DNA from: Nemertoderma westbladi
Taxonomy: Eukaryota > Xenacoelomorpha > Nemertodermatida > Nemertodermatidae
Assembly (NCBI GenBank): GCA_032718475.1
Contig: JAUCBJ010005087.1
Coordinates: 1 to 64,000, forward strand
Reading direction: 5' to 3'
Length of the DNA stretch: 64,000 bases
Position numbers and translations under genes: made by a program. Of this stretch, positions 53,257 through 63,352 are shown piece by piece (positions within the stretch are counted from its first letter, which is position 1; each line of letters begins with the position of its first letter). The notes beneath the pieces are model-generated. The model had not been told where the DNA came from. It was given only the letters and a program-made list of their open reading frames with translations, and did not search any database.

Positions 53257-53517
53257 CGCTTTGCAGGACATTGCTTTCGCCGTGAGGACCAGCCAGTGCA
53301 TAATCTTGTACTTTGGCAGCCTCATGGAGTGAATAAGTATGGTGGACAGCCCATGACATTCTTGAGACGCATCTTAAAGGACACTGGCCTTGAAGATGCG
53401 GATGATCTAGCAAATGTCATGGGTGATAGGGAGTTGTGGCGGTGCAATTTTGTCGATAAGCCGGCACAGCATTCTTAAAAATACAGCTGCAATGCAGCAT
53501 GCCGATCCTAGTAGTAG
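53257..53517 (+). mobile_element. Severely 5'-truncated LINE copy (261 bp)
   Basis: Perfect 12-bp duplications TTATTTCATGGC flank it (53245-53256 and 53518-53529). The insert is the last 261 bp of the LINE at 33730-52113, in the opposite orientation. It encodes FRREDQPVHNLVLWQPHGVN to FVDKPAQHS, then the shared 3' end GCAGCATGCCGATCC and a TAG tail. It shows directly that this LINE family ends in TAG repeats and makes 12-bp duplications. Confidence 0.95.
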
Positions 53518-53529
53518 TTATTTCATGGC

Positions 53530-53956
53530 TGAGTTAATTTATTAGTCTTTGAAACGATCTTTCCTTCTCTTGGGGTTTCTTTTTTTCTCTTCGAATTCAT
53601 CGAGTCGATGGTATGGACCGACCAGCTCCAATACAATTCACACTTCACACTAGAACGTGCGAGAATTCGAAACGCGAAGAAACCTTGGCTCACAGACAGG
53701 CTCCACAACACAGCAATGAGGAAACGTGATATATAATTTTGTACATAAACAAACAAGAATCCCGCCCACTTCAAAACATCTCATTGCATTTAAAATTTAC
53801 AGGAACATATTAGATGCCTTATTGGGTTCGGCGAAAAAGAATCACACATTGAAATTGTACATATGGTTGTGTCTTAGTTACAGTAGTTCTTATAATGAAT
53901 CGTTTCCCGCCAATTTCGTTAAAACTTTTATGATTTTCATGTACAGTATGTATGCC
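53530..53956. other. Unique sequence, nothing recognised
   Basis: Short open frames on both strands overlap each other and are not supported. Confidence 0.5.
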
Positions 53957-53969
53957 AATATGAATTAAT

Positions 53970-54250
53970 TTATTATTGGTGTTATGGGTGTATGTATCCC
54001 CAACCCTACCGTGAATACGGTAGTGTTGAGCAAAGTGGCAACATATTATGGTATTCACAGTTGGGAGGCCATGAGGAGGTAAATTACGGACATACAAGGT
54101 ATCAGATAGTATTTCCAGGTCTATCTTTTACCTGTGCCGCTAGCTGAATGGTTAGAGCGTCAGACTTCCAACTCGGAGGTCTCCAGTTCGATCCCACCTG
54201 GACGTCTTTGCCGACTTTGCAAAAGCTGTACCCAACTAAAAGTCCATAAT
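53970..54250 (+). mobile_element. SINE-like insertion with internal tRNA-like promoter
   Basis: Flanked by perfect 13-bp duplications AATATGAATTAAT (53957-53969 and 54251-54263). The 281-bp insert contains a tRNA-like block: A box TAGCTGAATGGTTAGAGCG at about 54139-54157 and B box AGTTCGATCCC near 54187. The block lies in the second half of the insert, which is unusual; a SINE head is normally 5'. Different family from the SINE at 26265. Confidence 0.7.
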
Positions 54251-54263
54251 AATATGAATTAAT

Positions 54264-55713
54264 GAATGAGGCAGTAGTAATTTATGACTTTACTGTAGGT
54301 ATAAGTGGTGGTATAAGTGAAAATCTTTCAGATCATTCACCAGTACAGCTACAAACCATTGTACATGTACATAACTACTGTACCACACAATCCTACGATA
54401 AGCCGAAACCAACATGCAGCCATACACTTAACAGTCACTTAGCAGCCATATATTAAACAGTTTTATTGGGCAAGGGCATCAAAGGATTCTATAGCCCTGT
54501 ACGTACAGGGACGATTGGATAACTAGCATCTAACAACTCTTAGGGATAACATGCATAAAGACTGTTCAAATTTGTCCCCATCTGACTTAGATTTATTTCG
54601 TGAAACAAACAAACAATATTCTAGAAAACTCTGCACCATACCAGACACATTAAGTTGCTAAAACGCATAGGAAACTGTCAAAGAATACAAGTAATGACAA
54701 ATAAAAAAGACAAAAAAGACAAATAATGTGGGGCGAGCCACGAAGTGAGTGAGCCTTAGCGTAGTGGTACCATTAATCAACCTGTCGTTCTGTCGTTCTG
54801 TCGTTCTGTCGCGTCCAATTTTAAACGTTAATAACTCAGCCAATCTTTCATGAAATCTATCCAAACTTGGTACACATGTTGTTTGGCAAAAGTTTAGAAA
54901 TTTTCCAAGTAGAATTTCCGTGTGGCCTTCGAGAAGCTAAGATAATAGCAGTTAATTAGTTAATTAAGTTGATTACGGTAAAAACACCATTTTCAACCTG
55001 CCTGTTAAAGGAAATTAATTGTTTTACAGTATAAGATTTAAATAATTATACTTAAAAATTATACAGATGTAATCCACATACGCCATTCTATTATAGTTTT
55101 TAATTAGTTCAAGTGATTTGCTTTATTAATTGTGTCTTTAATTGATCTAAAGTAATTAAAACGTCATAAAAAATTTATTCTCATTAAATACTGCTCATTT
55201 ATTGGCTAACATGCTGGTACGATGGAAGGATGTGTGTGTAAGGCAGCTAGTGCTGGGAATGATTATTGGTCAAGTCTCTGCTGGTGTGGAGCTAGCTGGG
55301 AGTTGTGGCTGTAGACTAACCAGAGAGAAATTGTAATAGGCAACCAGTATTGCTATTCCAGCCCAGGCAGCATTCCAACATCCCAACATCCTTCCTGTAT
55401 TGACTCTACTATAAGTGTTGTATTGCTATCTCAGGTAAATGACAGATATAATAACATAAATACCATCCATGGCATGGCTGTTGTGTAGGCTTATCTGAAA
55501 TAGTTTATTCCACAATGTATATGTCTGGTTATTTTTTAATTGAATTTTTGCAAAGTAGTAAAATTAATGTTCTTAAAAATAATATTATTATTTTATATGT
55601 AACCTAGGAAATTAGCTACATTTTTTCGCTGCAGCTTTAAGAGTGTACATTGATTTAATATTATTTCAATACCCATATTACTACATCGGCATAAGATGCG
55701 TTGGCGTTGTATC
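54264..55713. other. AT-rich sequence with an element-end motif
   Basis: GTGGGGCGAGCCACGAAG at 54728-54745 is the inverted end motif of the 10.1-11.4 kb element family. It is followed by a TCTGTCGTTCTGTCG short tandem (54783-54810). Nothing else is recognised. Confidence 0.5.
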
Positions 55714-55765
55714 ACACATCTCCACATATCACACATCTCCACATATCACACATCTCCACATAGAT
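55714..55765. repeat. 17-bp tandem triplet
   Basis: CACATCTCCACATATCA at 55714, 55731 and 55748 (the last partial). Confidence 0.9.
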
Positions 55766-55805
55766 GTATCGCACAGTTTCGAAACTTCGCATAGTTATAA
55801 CTGTA

Positions 55806-56096
55806 TAAAGATCGTCAGTCTGCGTTTAGGAAAAATATTTTATGACAAAACAGGACAAGCGACGAGCGCAACGAGGCATATAATGAAGACGAGTACCTCG
55901 TTGACTAAATTATTATATAAACCACCTGGCTTCACATATTGATCGCATCCCTAATTATTATTATTATAAATATCGTCAGCCTGCGTTTAAGAAATATATT
56001 TAAATACAAAACAGGACGAACGCAAAGAGGCTTATAATGAAAACGAGTACTGCGTTTATTATATTCCTATAAACCACCTGGCTTTGCATATTTAAC
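55806..56096. repeat. Diverged tandem duplication of about 165 bp
   Basis: ATCGTCAGTCTGCGTTTAGG to AAACCACCTGGCTTCACATA (55811-55938) recurs as ATCGTCAGCCTGCGTTTAAG to AAACCACCTGGCTTTGCATA (about 55974-56090). Substitutions and a small deletion show the duplication is old. Confidence 0.85.
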
Positions 56097-56174
56097 GTGC
56101 GATTGGAAATAAGTTCGTGCTACCCTTCCGTGGGTGGTAGATGTCCCGGTTATGTATTGGTGGTTGGGAAGGTT

Positions 56175-56192
56175 GGGGGGGGGGGGGGGGGG
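56175..56192. repeat. G18 run
   Basis: Eighteen G. Downstream, GCTGCGCGAAGGCCCCAC near 56321 is another element-end motif of the 10.1-11.4 kb family. Confidence 0.9.
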
Positions 56193-56559
56193 ATTAAAAG
56201 GGGTGAACACGTACTGTCCCCCTTTCTTTGATTGATTGGTGGTGTGGGTAAATTTCTCAAAACCTGATTTTGTGATACAGTCGCTCAATTTTAATTTGTA
56301 TCTAATAACTGGGCCTCGTGCTGCGCGAAGGCCCCACGAACGTGTACTAAAGGATTATAGTAACACTAATAAGTTTGGAAATGCTGTGGAAAGAAAAGTG
56401 ATGACCCATCGAAATCAATGAGGCACGCAAGGCAACGCGCCGCTTAAGGAACCATGTACAGAAAGGTTTTATCAATGAAATTTTAAGCTAATAAATTAAT
56501 AAAATTAATAAATTAATAAATTTAGCATAAACTCGCGTTATAGAAACCCAAGGTAATTC

Positions 56560-57010
56560 TGGCAAAGAGTTTCGCCATTTATATGTGTCAGGTTGACATC
56601 GACAGTGCTTTTGATGGAGTAGATGACAACACTTTATTCTCCCGCCTAAAAATCAACATAAATCACCACATATGACGATTGCTACTGAAATACTGTGAAA
56701 TAATGTTTCCTACAATTTGGCTGTCTAGTAGATTACAGTGGATTCAGGATAAAAGTAGGATTGAGACAGGGATTCTTAATCTCGCCAGTTTTGTTCAATT
56801 ACTACAGTACATGTTTATGTTGCCTTAAACGATTCTGGACTCGGTTGCGTGGTACTAAATGAATGGATTAGTATTATTGGTTACGCCGATGATCTTCTGC
56901 TTTTTAGCCCAATACAAGCAAACATGGTAGAGTTGGTTAACCTTGCCTCAAAGGAGCTGGATAAACTCAGCTTATCTATAAATAAAAAAGAAACAGGTAA
57001 AACCTCGAGT
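56560..57010 (+). pseudogene. LINE reverse-transcriptase fragment, third type
   Basis: Frequent stops, but the RT order is recognisable: a VDIDSAFD-like block near 56594, then a GFLISPVLFNY-like block (about 56770-56800), then an open stretch IIGYADDLLLFSPIQANMVE (56874-56933) with the catalytic YADD intact, and LDKLSLSINKKETG. The YADDLLLFS plus INKKET pattern differs from the other LINEs in the window and suggests a CR1/L2-like clade. Non-functional. Confidence 0.75.
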
Positions 57011-57716
57011 CTTACACCCCACAAACTAACAAAAAACATAGAATCAGGACATTAACGACCAAAATAGTACTCAGCCACTAGAGCCATCAAAAACCACAAA
57101 CAATACAAACAAACAACAACATAAACAAAACAACAAACAAAATACACAAATATTTTAATTCAGCTCAACATAGGCCTACAGGTATGTATCGCACCCTAAC
57201 CCTAAGCCCAACCGCCATACACTAAATGATACCGATATTATACTGCACAAATAGTATTAGACTTTCTAGGACATATTACTACATAAGGCTGTAAGGTGGA
57301 TAGCAAGTACTTTATCACAATTTTTAAGAGAACCAAATAGAGGGTATATCGCTTACCGACTTGGAGATAACGGAGACCGACTTGCTCTCTTCTATATATA
57401 GGTAACTATGTCAACAACAACAATACCATATCCTTGTTATTTCACACCAACAGATTCTCAACCATAGGATTCTTGCGGAGTACTGTAGTGTGCAGTTAGT
57501 ACCGTAGAACGTGTTAAGATTTGTCCAAATCATCTAAATTAAGAGATTTGTTTGTTTCTTTGTCTCCATTAATATGAACACTAAATACACTGGTTTAAGC
57601 AGCGCATACCGTGTACCGCTAAAAAGAGATTTAACCTCCCAGAACTCTCATCCTTCATTGATTGCAATTATTATGACCCTGCCAATACAGTATAAGAGAG
57701 CGTTGCGTTAGCGTCA
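57011..57716. other. Unique sequence upstream of the signal-peptide exon
   Basis: GTATAAGAG at about 57689 could be a TATA-like element, but it is very close to the ATG at 57717. Confidence 0.4.
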
Positions 57717-57887
57717 ATGCGATTCAAAGCAAGTGGATTGCTAATTATAGTTTTTTTTAGTGCGATTTCATTCACTAAGGCAACAGATACAGTATATCCG
57801 AATTGTACACTGACACATTTGAATTTTACGTCGAATTTCCCCTGGAGAGGAATGAATTTTTATTGCGTCCAGTTTCCCCCATCTGAA
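57717..57887 (+). CDS. Signal-peptide exon of an unrecognised secreted protein, interrupted by a foldback element
   Basis: ATG then a strong signal peptide, MRFKASGLLIIVFFSAISFT with cleavage likely after KA. Mature residues TDTVYPNCTLTHLNFTSNF and PWRGMNFYCVQFPPSE follow: two Cys and two N-glycosylation sequons (NCT, NFT). At 57888 a foldback element begins, so downstream residues of the frame (to 57983) come from the element. The second half of the exon, FPWRGMNFYCVQFPP, is repeated at 19870-19926 and 58987-59050, where the upstream sequence differs. I do not recognise the family. It may be a gene fragment. Confidence 0.4.
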
Positions 57888-58782
57888 TACACCATGTCCT
57901 GGAATATAGTGTCGTTATTCAAGTACCTGAACACCCCAGCCCAATTTTTTCGACAAATCTTAATAAGATTGCATGAAATTTGAAACAGTGATAGTTTTAC
58001 CCCCCTCCTTGCTGGGTGAGCCAGAATTATTATTTTTGCTTTCATTCTTTAGATACAAGCGTTTGAAAAAGGTGTCTCCGGTGATATTTTACCAGTTACA
58101 CTGCAGTTATTCATGAACCTTATCGTTGGTAGAAATAGAAAGCTAACCATGCAAGGATTCCAAAAATGTAAAAATATTTGAATTTGGTTGGGAAATAGCT
58201 GAGATATGAGCGTTCAAAAGTTGCATGGTTTTACACCTGCGCGAGGCTGTTTTATTCTATTAACTAAAAACACAATATTCTAGAACATTTTGTTTATGTA
58301 TAAATAGCTACACAATAGTATGTTTAAAGAAACATTACATTGTTACCCAGCTACGTTTGGGATAAACAAAATGTTCCAGAATATGATGTATTTATTAAAT
58401 AGAATAAATGGCGTGCAGGGGAAGGAAATCCATGCAATTTTCGAATGCCCATATCTCGGCTATTTCTCAACCAAATTGAAACGTTTTCACATTGCTGGAA
58501 TCCTTGCACGGTCCGCTTTTATTGGTACCAACATAACGTGATAAGGTTCAAGAATAACTGCAGTATAACTGGTGAAAAATCACAGGAGACACCTTTTTCA
58601 AACGCGTGTAGCTAAAGATTAAAACCAAAAATATAAATTCTGGTTCACCCAGCAAGGAGGAGGGAGGTGAAACTACAGTATCTCTGTTTCAAATTTCATG
58701 CAATCTCATTAAGATTTATAGAAAAATTTGGGGGAGGGTCCAGGTACTTGAATAACGACACTATATTCCAGGACATGGTGTA
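57888..58782. mobile_element. Foldback element (895 bp) at a TA target
   Basis: Two arms of about 440 bp in inverted orientation meet near 58330 with almost no loop. The outer ends are perfectly complementary for about 40 bp (TACACCATGTCCTGGAATAT against ATATTCCAGGACATGGTGTA). Arm divergence rises toward the centre. TA at 57888-57889 and 58781-58782 would be the target duplication, as in Tc1/mariner-type transposition. There is no transposase frame. Transcripts through it would form a long hairpin. Related fragments occur at 12.5 and 14.7 kb. Confidence 0.85.
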
Positions 58783-58851
58783 TATAACGTGTAATATATA
58801 GACGGCGATAGATATCGATTGGATATAGACGGATAGACGGATATAGATTGG

Positions 58852-59062
58852 CGAATTAATATCCCGCTTCAATGTTAAATTCTCAATTTAGGGAAAGGAG
58901 CAGGTTACAGTGGCACGTTATTTTAACCAAAACAATAAACTAAACACAATAGAACAGGTTAAAGTTTTATTTTTGAGAGTATTCATCTGTTATTTGCGTC
59001 GAATTTCCCCTTGAGAGGGATGAATTTTTATTGCGTCCAGTTTCCCCCCCTATCTGAATATA
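58852..59062 (+). repeat. Dispersed 200-bp repeat, copy 2
   Basis: GCGAATTAATATCCCGCTTC to CGTCCAGTTTCCCCCCC is about 95 percent identical to 19731-19930 and ends in the coding-like block FASNFPLRGMNFYCVQFPP. It shows an empty version, ATCTGAATATAAGG, of the site where the foldback element sits at 57888. Confidence 0.75.
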
Positions 59063-60081
59063 AGGTACTGTATAATATATAACGCCATTTTTTTACGATT
59101 ACTAGAACAGTTTAATAAGCTTCATATTTTGTACCGTCGTATATTGTGGAACTGTAGAGAGCGCAGTCTCTCAACGTTTAATATTTTCATAAGTCAGTAC
59201 AGCAGTAAGTAAAACATAATAAGACATGCAGAAAGAATACAGTAGTGATAGGTACATACTGCAGTACTGGTGCGGTGGTACTCGCATAGGTCAGCTTGAG
59301 TTCAATTCCGGTTCGGTGACCCCTAATATATATATATGGCCACTACAGAACGTTATTTAACGTAACGTGTGATTTACTGTTGCCCTGTAAATTGGGCGTG
59401 GTCCAAGTTGTTAAATAAGTGTGTTCTTAACCGACTAGAATGTAATAACAACTACCAGGGGATTTCGTTAATCTCAACACTCGAATAATTTAGATATGTT
59501 AATAGCCGGGAGATTATTTTTATAATAGGTAAGGTAGCCTTCAAATCCAGAGAACAGAAGGTTGTGGAAAGAGGCTTGGAAGACTTATCTAAGTTACTAA
59601 ATTACCTGTTCAACTTACAGTAATTACCGACCAAGTATATGGAGAAGATGAATTCAACTAGCCATCAAAACCAGAAAACCACAGAGACAGAACAGATCGG
59701 ACTTTGGAGACCAAAGTTTATTTTGTACATTTTTTCTATTCGAAAAATTTTCAAAATTTTACTACATTATAGTTGAGTATCTTCAAAATTGATCTCAAAG
59801 ATTCAGACAGTTTAGTCTCCTACTCTTGTAAGACTTGTATGTCCGCAATTTACCACATCATGGCTTCCCATCTGTCATACCATCATATACAGTACTAACC
59901 CTTCATGTGATAGGCCGGCATCGGTGATGTTATGGCACTGTTAATCTATGTGAACCTTTTCTCCATGCCTTTGTTGAAAGCCGTTTTTCAAAAAAAGTAA
60001 TTCCTGTGCGGTTGTGAGATTTATTCCCTTTAAACAAATAAATAGCGGACTGCTAGTTCAATAAAAAAAATATCTGACAAG
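59063..60081. other. AT-rich sequence
   Basis: GGTGCGGTGGTACTCGCATA with CCGGTTCGGTGACCCC (59268-59321) is a weak tRNA-like SINE candidate. No gene is recognised. Confidence 0.45.
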
Positions 60082-60406
60082 TCTCGGACGCGACGGTGGC
60101 GGACCCACAGGCGCCCAGACGCTATCCGCCGGAGGCCGCACTGCAGAGGAAGCGGAAACTCTAAAGATCCGCAAGTACCAGGAACTCATGGACCGGGGCT
60201 ACCTCTTCCACCCGGTAGCCTACGAGACCTTGGGCCGCCCCGGCCCTGAAACATCCGAGTTCCTGAAGGTGATCGGGGCAAGACTCCACTCTGTTACCCA
60301 GGAGCCCCGATCTCACCGCTTCCTCCTGCAAAGACTGGCAATCGCCATCCTGGTCGGCAATGCGGCCTCCATTATGGGGACCGACCGTGGACCCCTCACT
60401 CACTAA
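60082..60406 (+). pseudogene. C-terminal end of a non-LTR retrotransposon protein
   Basis: The GC-rich open frame encodes EAETLKIRKYQELMDRGYLF, HPVAYETLGRPGPETSEFLK, IGARLHSVTQEPRS and FLLQRLAIAILVGNAASIMG, ending GPLTH. The pattern of a P-V-A-x-E-T-L-G block, a conserved Gly/Arg region and Q-R-L-x-x-A-I-x-x-G-N-A-A is the C-terminal tail common in one group of animal LINE proteins. The start is lost, a typical 5' truncation. Base composition contrasts sharply with the AT-rich flanks. The frame is intact, so the insertion is probably recent. Confidence 0.7.
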
Positions 60407-60530
60407 CAACGAGGGACTCTACGAGGTGGTCCATGGTCCCTAATACCCCCCCCCACCCGACGGAACAGACTTACACACCCCCCCCCTCCCCAATGAAACA
60501 GACTAACTTTCACCCCCCCCCCCCTAGCTT
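60407..60530 (+). other. C-rich 3' untranslated region of the LINE fragment
   Basis: Three C runs (near 60446, 60477 and 60514) separated by GACGGAACAGACT/AATGAAACAGACT repeats follow the stop. Confidence 0.55.
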
Positions 60531-61614
60531 TCTTATTTTGTCATTCAATTATAGTAACTCATTTTAATTGTACTGTATATTTAGATATTAATATTGTGAT
60601 TTTTTCAGTCTCTGATTTGTGGTTACAAATGTGAGCCCCTTGGTGTGCAACCGCTTTGGCAGTTGGCCTCCAAATAAGGTAATGGAATATGGAATACCTA
60701 TCCCCCTCCCTCAGGCGACCTGGAAATAATAAACAAAAAAAACCCAAGCTAGTCCTGTCAGTTTCAGATGAAATCTATAAGATATGATTGTCTCAAGGGT
60801 AATGGTGTGAAAGACACATAAATTACAGTAGCTATCTATCAGTTGTGTGTGCTGAGAGAGTATGAAAAAAATGAAGGAAGGCCCACTTTCCCTACCCTAC
60901 CCTACCGGTATGTAATACAGTAGCTAACTAAATCACTAATATTTTAAGTATAACCGCATGTGACTGTTCGATATCTCGGACATGGTGAATGTGTGTAGGC
61001 CTGAAGTTTTGTTGCGTTTTACCGTAGTATACAGATTTATAACTCAAGATCTATAATCAAATACAGTAGAAGTAGAATCGTGACACAATTTATGTTCATT
61101 TGTGAAATATAAGTCCCTCCTACCACACTAATTCAGAATAAAACCATAAGGTGTACATTGAGTGAATTAACATACAGTATTAACTGCGTTGAATATTGAT
61201 TCACACTCACCACCGGTGCGTGAGCGGTTAACTACCCGTTGACAGGTAGTTCTGACTCAATGGTTAATATTGTGGTATTGAAGCGTTAAGCCAGCGGTAC
61301 AATACCCTGAGCCCGTTAACACTCAACGGTAAGCCCTAACGGTGCGGTAACTGGTCGTTTACAGTATATGTTCAGAGTTAATTCAACAGCCTAGACAATC
61401 ATGTAATTTACATTTCATAATGTACTGTATTTCAATCGGTTACGGTAAACCTCGCGGTGTACCGCACAACTACAGTAATTTAGGTCGTTCCCAGTCAACG
61501 GTAATCCTAAACCATTTACCGCTCAGATACCGCTCGTATACTACAGGGTCGTTCACACTCAGCAGTGAACCGTGCTGTTGGAGGCGAACGGGCCTTTAGG
61601 GAGGGTACAGTGTG
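60531..61614. other. AT-rich sequence with GGT/ACC-rich short repeats
   Basis: A small perfect stem AACTACC...GGTAGTT at 61230-61251. Recurring GTTAACACTCAACGGTAA and GTCGTTCACACTCAGC words between 61200 and 61590 suggest an old degenerate repeat. No gene is recognised. Confidence 0.5.
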
Positions 61615-63352
61615 GAGGATAGTTCTTTTTACAGAACACAAGTGAACACACAAGAACACACCCAAAAACACTTAAAAAACTGCCGAACACAATCGAACAC
61701 TGTCGAAACTAAAAAGAGCACAAAAAAATAACACCGGGTACCAACTTTTAGATAAAAATTCGCCTCGCGTTGCTTTTCTATATGTAAATTACCAGAATTA
61801 TTGAATAAAATTGTCGCGAAATTAAATATTCATTTCTTATCAGGAAGGCCTATCATTTGTTCTGTACTGCTGTACTGTATAACAAACTACAGTATGTAGG
61901 GAAGCCTACCGGGTACCGTACCTGTCACATATATAGTAATAGCGGGTTAGCTAATAGGCCTGTTTGCCTGTGTACTGCAATAGCTTGGGCTGCGATTGAT
62001 TGCTGAGGATATGAATTAGGAAGTTTTAGTCACGTTACCCTACGTAGGCCTACTGTACCGGGTGTTCCATAATGATGGACCCCCCCCCCCCCCCCCCCCC
62101 CCTGTCCAGCCAATACTGCCAGACATGTACTTTAAGGTAATATATCATTCGAAAGATAATTTAATTCTGAGCTTGCATGCAAAAATATAGGGTCCAATAC
62201 AAAAGTTTATAAATATTTTATAGGCTATTCTTTAAACCAATCTCATTTTTCAATATTTTTGATTTAATCACAATTAAAAAAATATAATTTATCCATCGTT
62301 AGTCGTCAGCTTTACAACCATGTTTCCCCTTTGCAGCACGGGGAGCTCCTCGATAGTGGCAAAGGATGTTGGCCCTTAAAAAGGCCGTTTTGGTTTGAGT
62401 TCAGTTTGATTATGCCACAGAATCACAAACCTCTCTAAAAGTAACATCTCTGATCCTGTCAACCATATGTTTTCTTCAGAGTCATCGAAAATTGCACTGG
62501 AACTTGTCATTTTAATTACTTCTGCTAGTCCTAATTCAGTAAAATCACCAAAGAAACACTAATACCTGTAACTGAATACTGTAATATATTGCAATACAGC
62601 AAAAGTCAGCAGTAATAACTGTTATTAACCAAACAGGGCTGCAACCTGCAAATCTGATGACTAACGCTGGATAAATTATATTTTTTTAAATTGTGATTAA
62701 ATCACAAATATTTAAAAGTAAAATAGATTTAAAGAATAGCCTATAAAATTTTTATACTTTTCTATTGGACCCTAAATTTTTGCATGCAAGCTCAGAATTA
62801 AATTATCTTTCGAATTATATATTACACTCAAGTACATGTCTGGCAGTTTTGGCTGGCCAGGGGGGGGGGGGGGGGGGGTGGCAATCAATATGGAATACCC
62901 GGTACATGACGTACGGTACAGTACAACACTTCGGTACAACATAGGTACCGGTACCTACCTGCCTACTGTACTGCTGCACTGGAATATAAAGAGCTGGGTC
63001 CCGGTTTGGCAGAGTGGCAGGTACCGGTAGGAATCTCTACCACACTTGCTAACCACACTTAACTTAAGCCTACTACTGTACAATGTTAAATTATTAGTTG
63101 TAGACTTAGGCTAGGCCTGAATTGATAAGAAATTAATATTTAATTTCGCGACAATTTTATTCAATAATTTCGGGAATTTTCTTATAGAAAAGCAACGCGT
63201 GGCTCATTTTATCTAAAAGTTGGTACCCAGTGTTATTTTTTTGTGCTCTTTCTATTATTCGACTGTGTTCGATTGTGTTCGGCAGTTTTTGGAGTGTGTT
63301 CGGGTGTGTTCTACTGTGTTCGCATGTGTTCTGTAAAAAGATCTATCCCAGT
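61615..63352. mobile_element. Giant inverted repeat (about 700-bp arms, 343-bp loop)
   Basis: Left arm 61615-62311 and right arm 62655-63352 are inverted copies. Matching stations: AGAACACA repeats (61634 / 63330), CTGCCGAACACAATCGAACA (61680 / 63260), GGGTACCAACTTTTAGATAA (61736 / 63205), a C23 run (62080-62102) opposite a G19 run (62860-62878), and GCTTGCATGCAAAAAT (62172 / 62780). Arms differ by substitutions and indels, mostly in 61860-62060. No transposase frame. Either a large foldback-type DNA element or an inverted duplication. Confidence 0.85.
62376..62510 (-). CDS. 44-aa open frame in the hairpin loop (doubtful)
   Basis: MTSSSAIFDDSEENIWLTGS, then EMLLLERFVILWHNQTELKP and KRPF with TAA at 62376-62378. 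It is the only loop feature with coding character. After the stop, another frame reads ATIEELPVLQRGNMVVKL, which also looks protein-like, so this may be remains of one exon carried in the loop. Not recognised. Confidence 0.25.
   Translation of the reverse strand: MTSSSAIFDDSEENIWLTGSEMLLLERFVILWHNQTELKPKRPF

Noticed and set aside
54133-54210. Possible tRNA gene
   Set aside because: A and B boxes are present, but the acceptor stem does not pair, and the block lies inside an insertion bounded by 13-bp duplications. SINE-like.
54727-56338. A full-length reverse copy of the 10.1-11.4 kb element between two end motifs
   Set aside because: The two end motifs are oriented correctly, but flanking 8-mers do not match and the interior lacks the CCCTCTAGCGG blocks.
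59268-59340. SINE head with GGTGCGGTGGTAC
   Set aside because: The B box is poor and no target duplication or second copy was seen.
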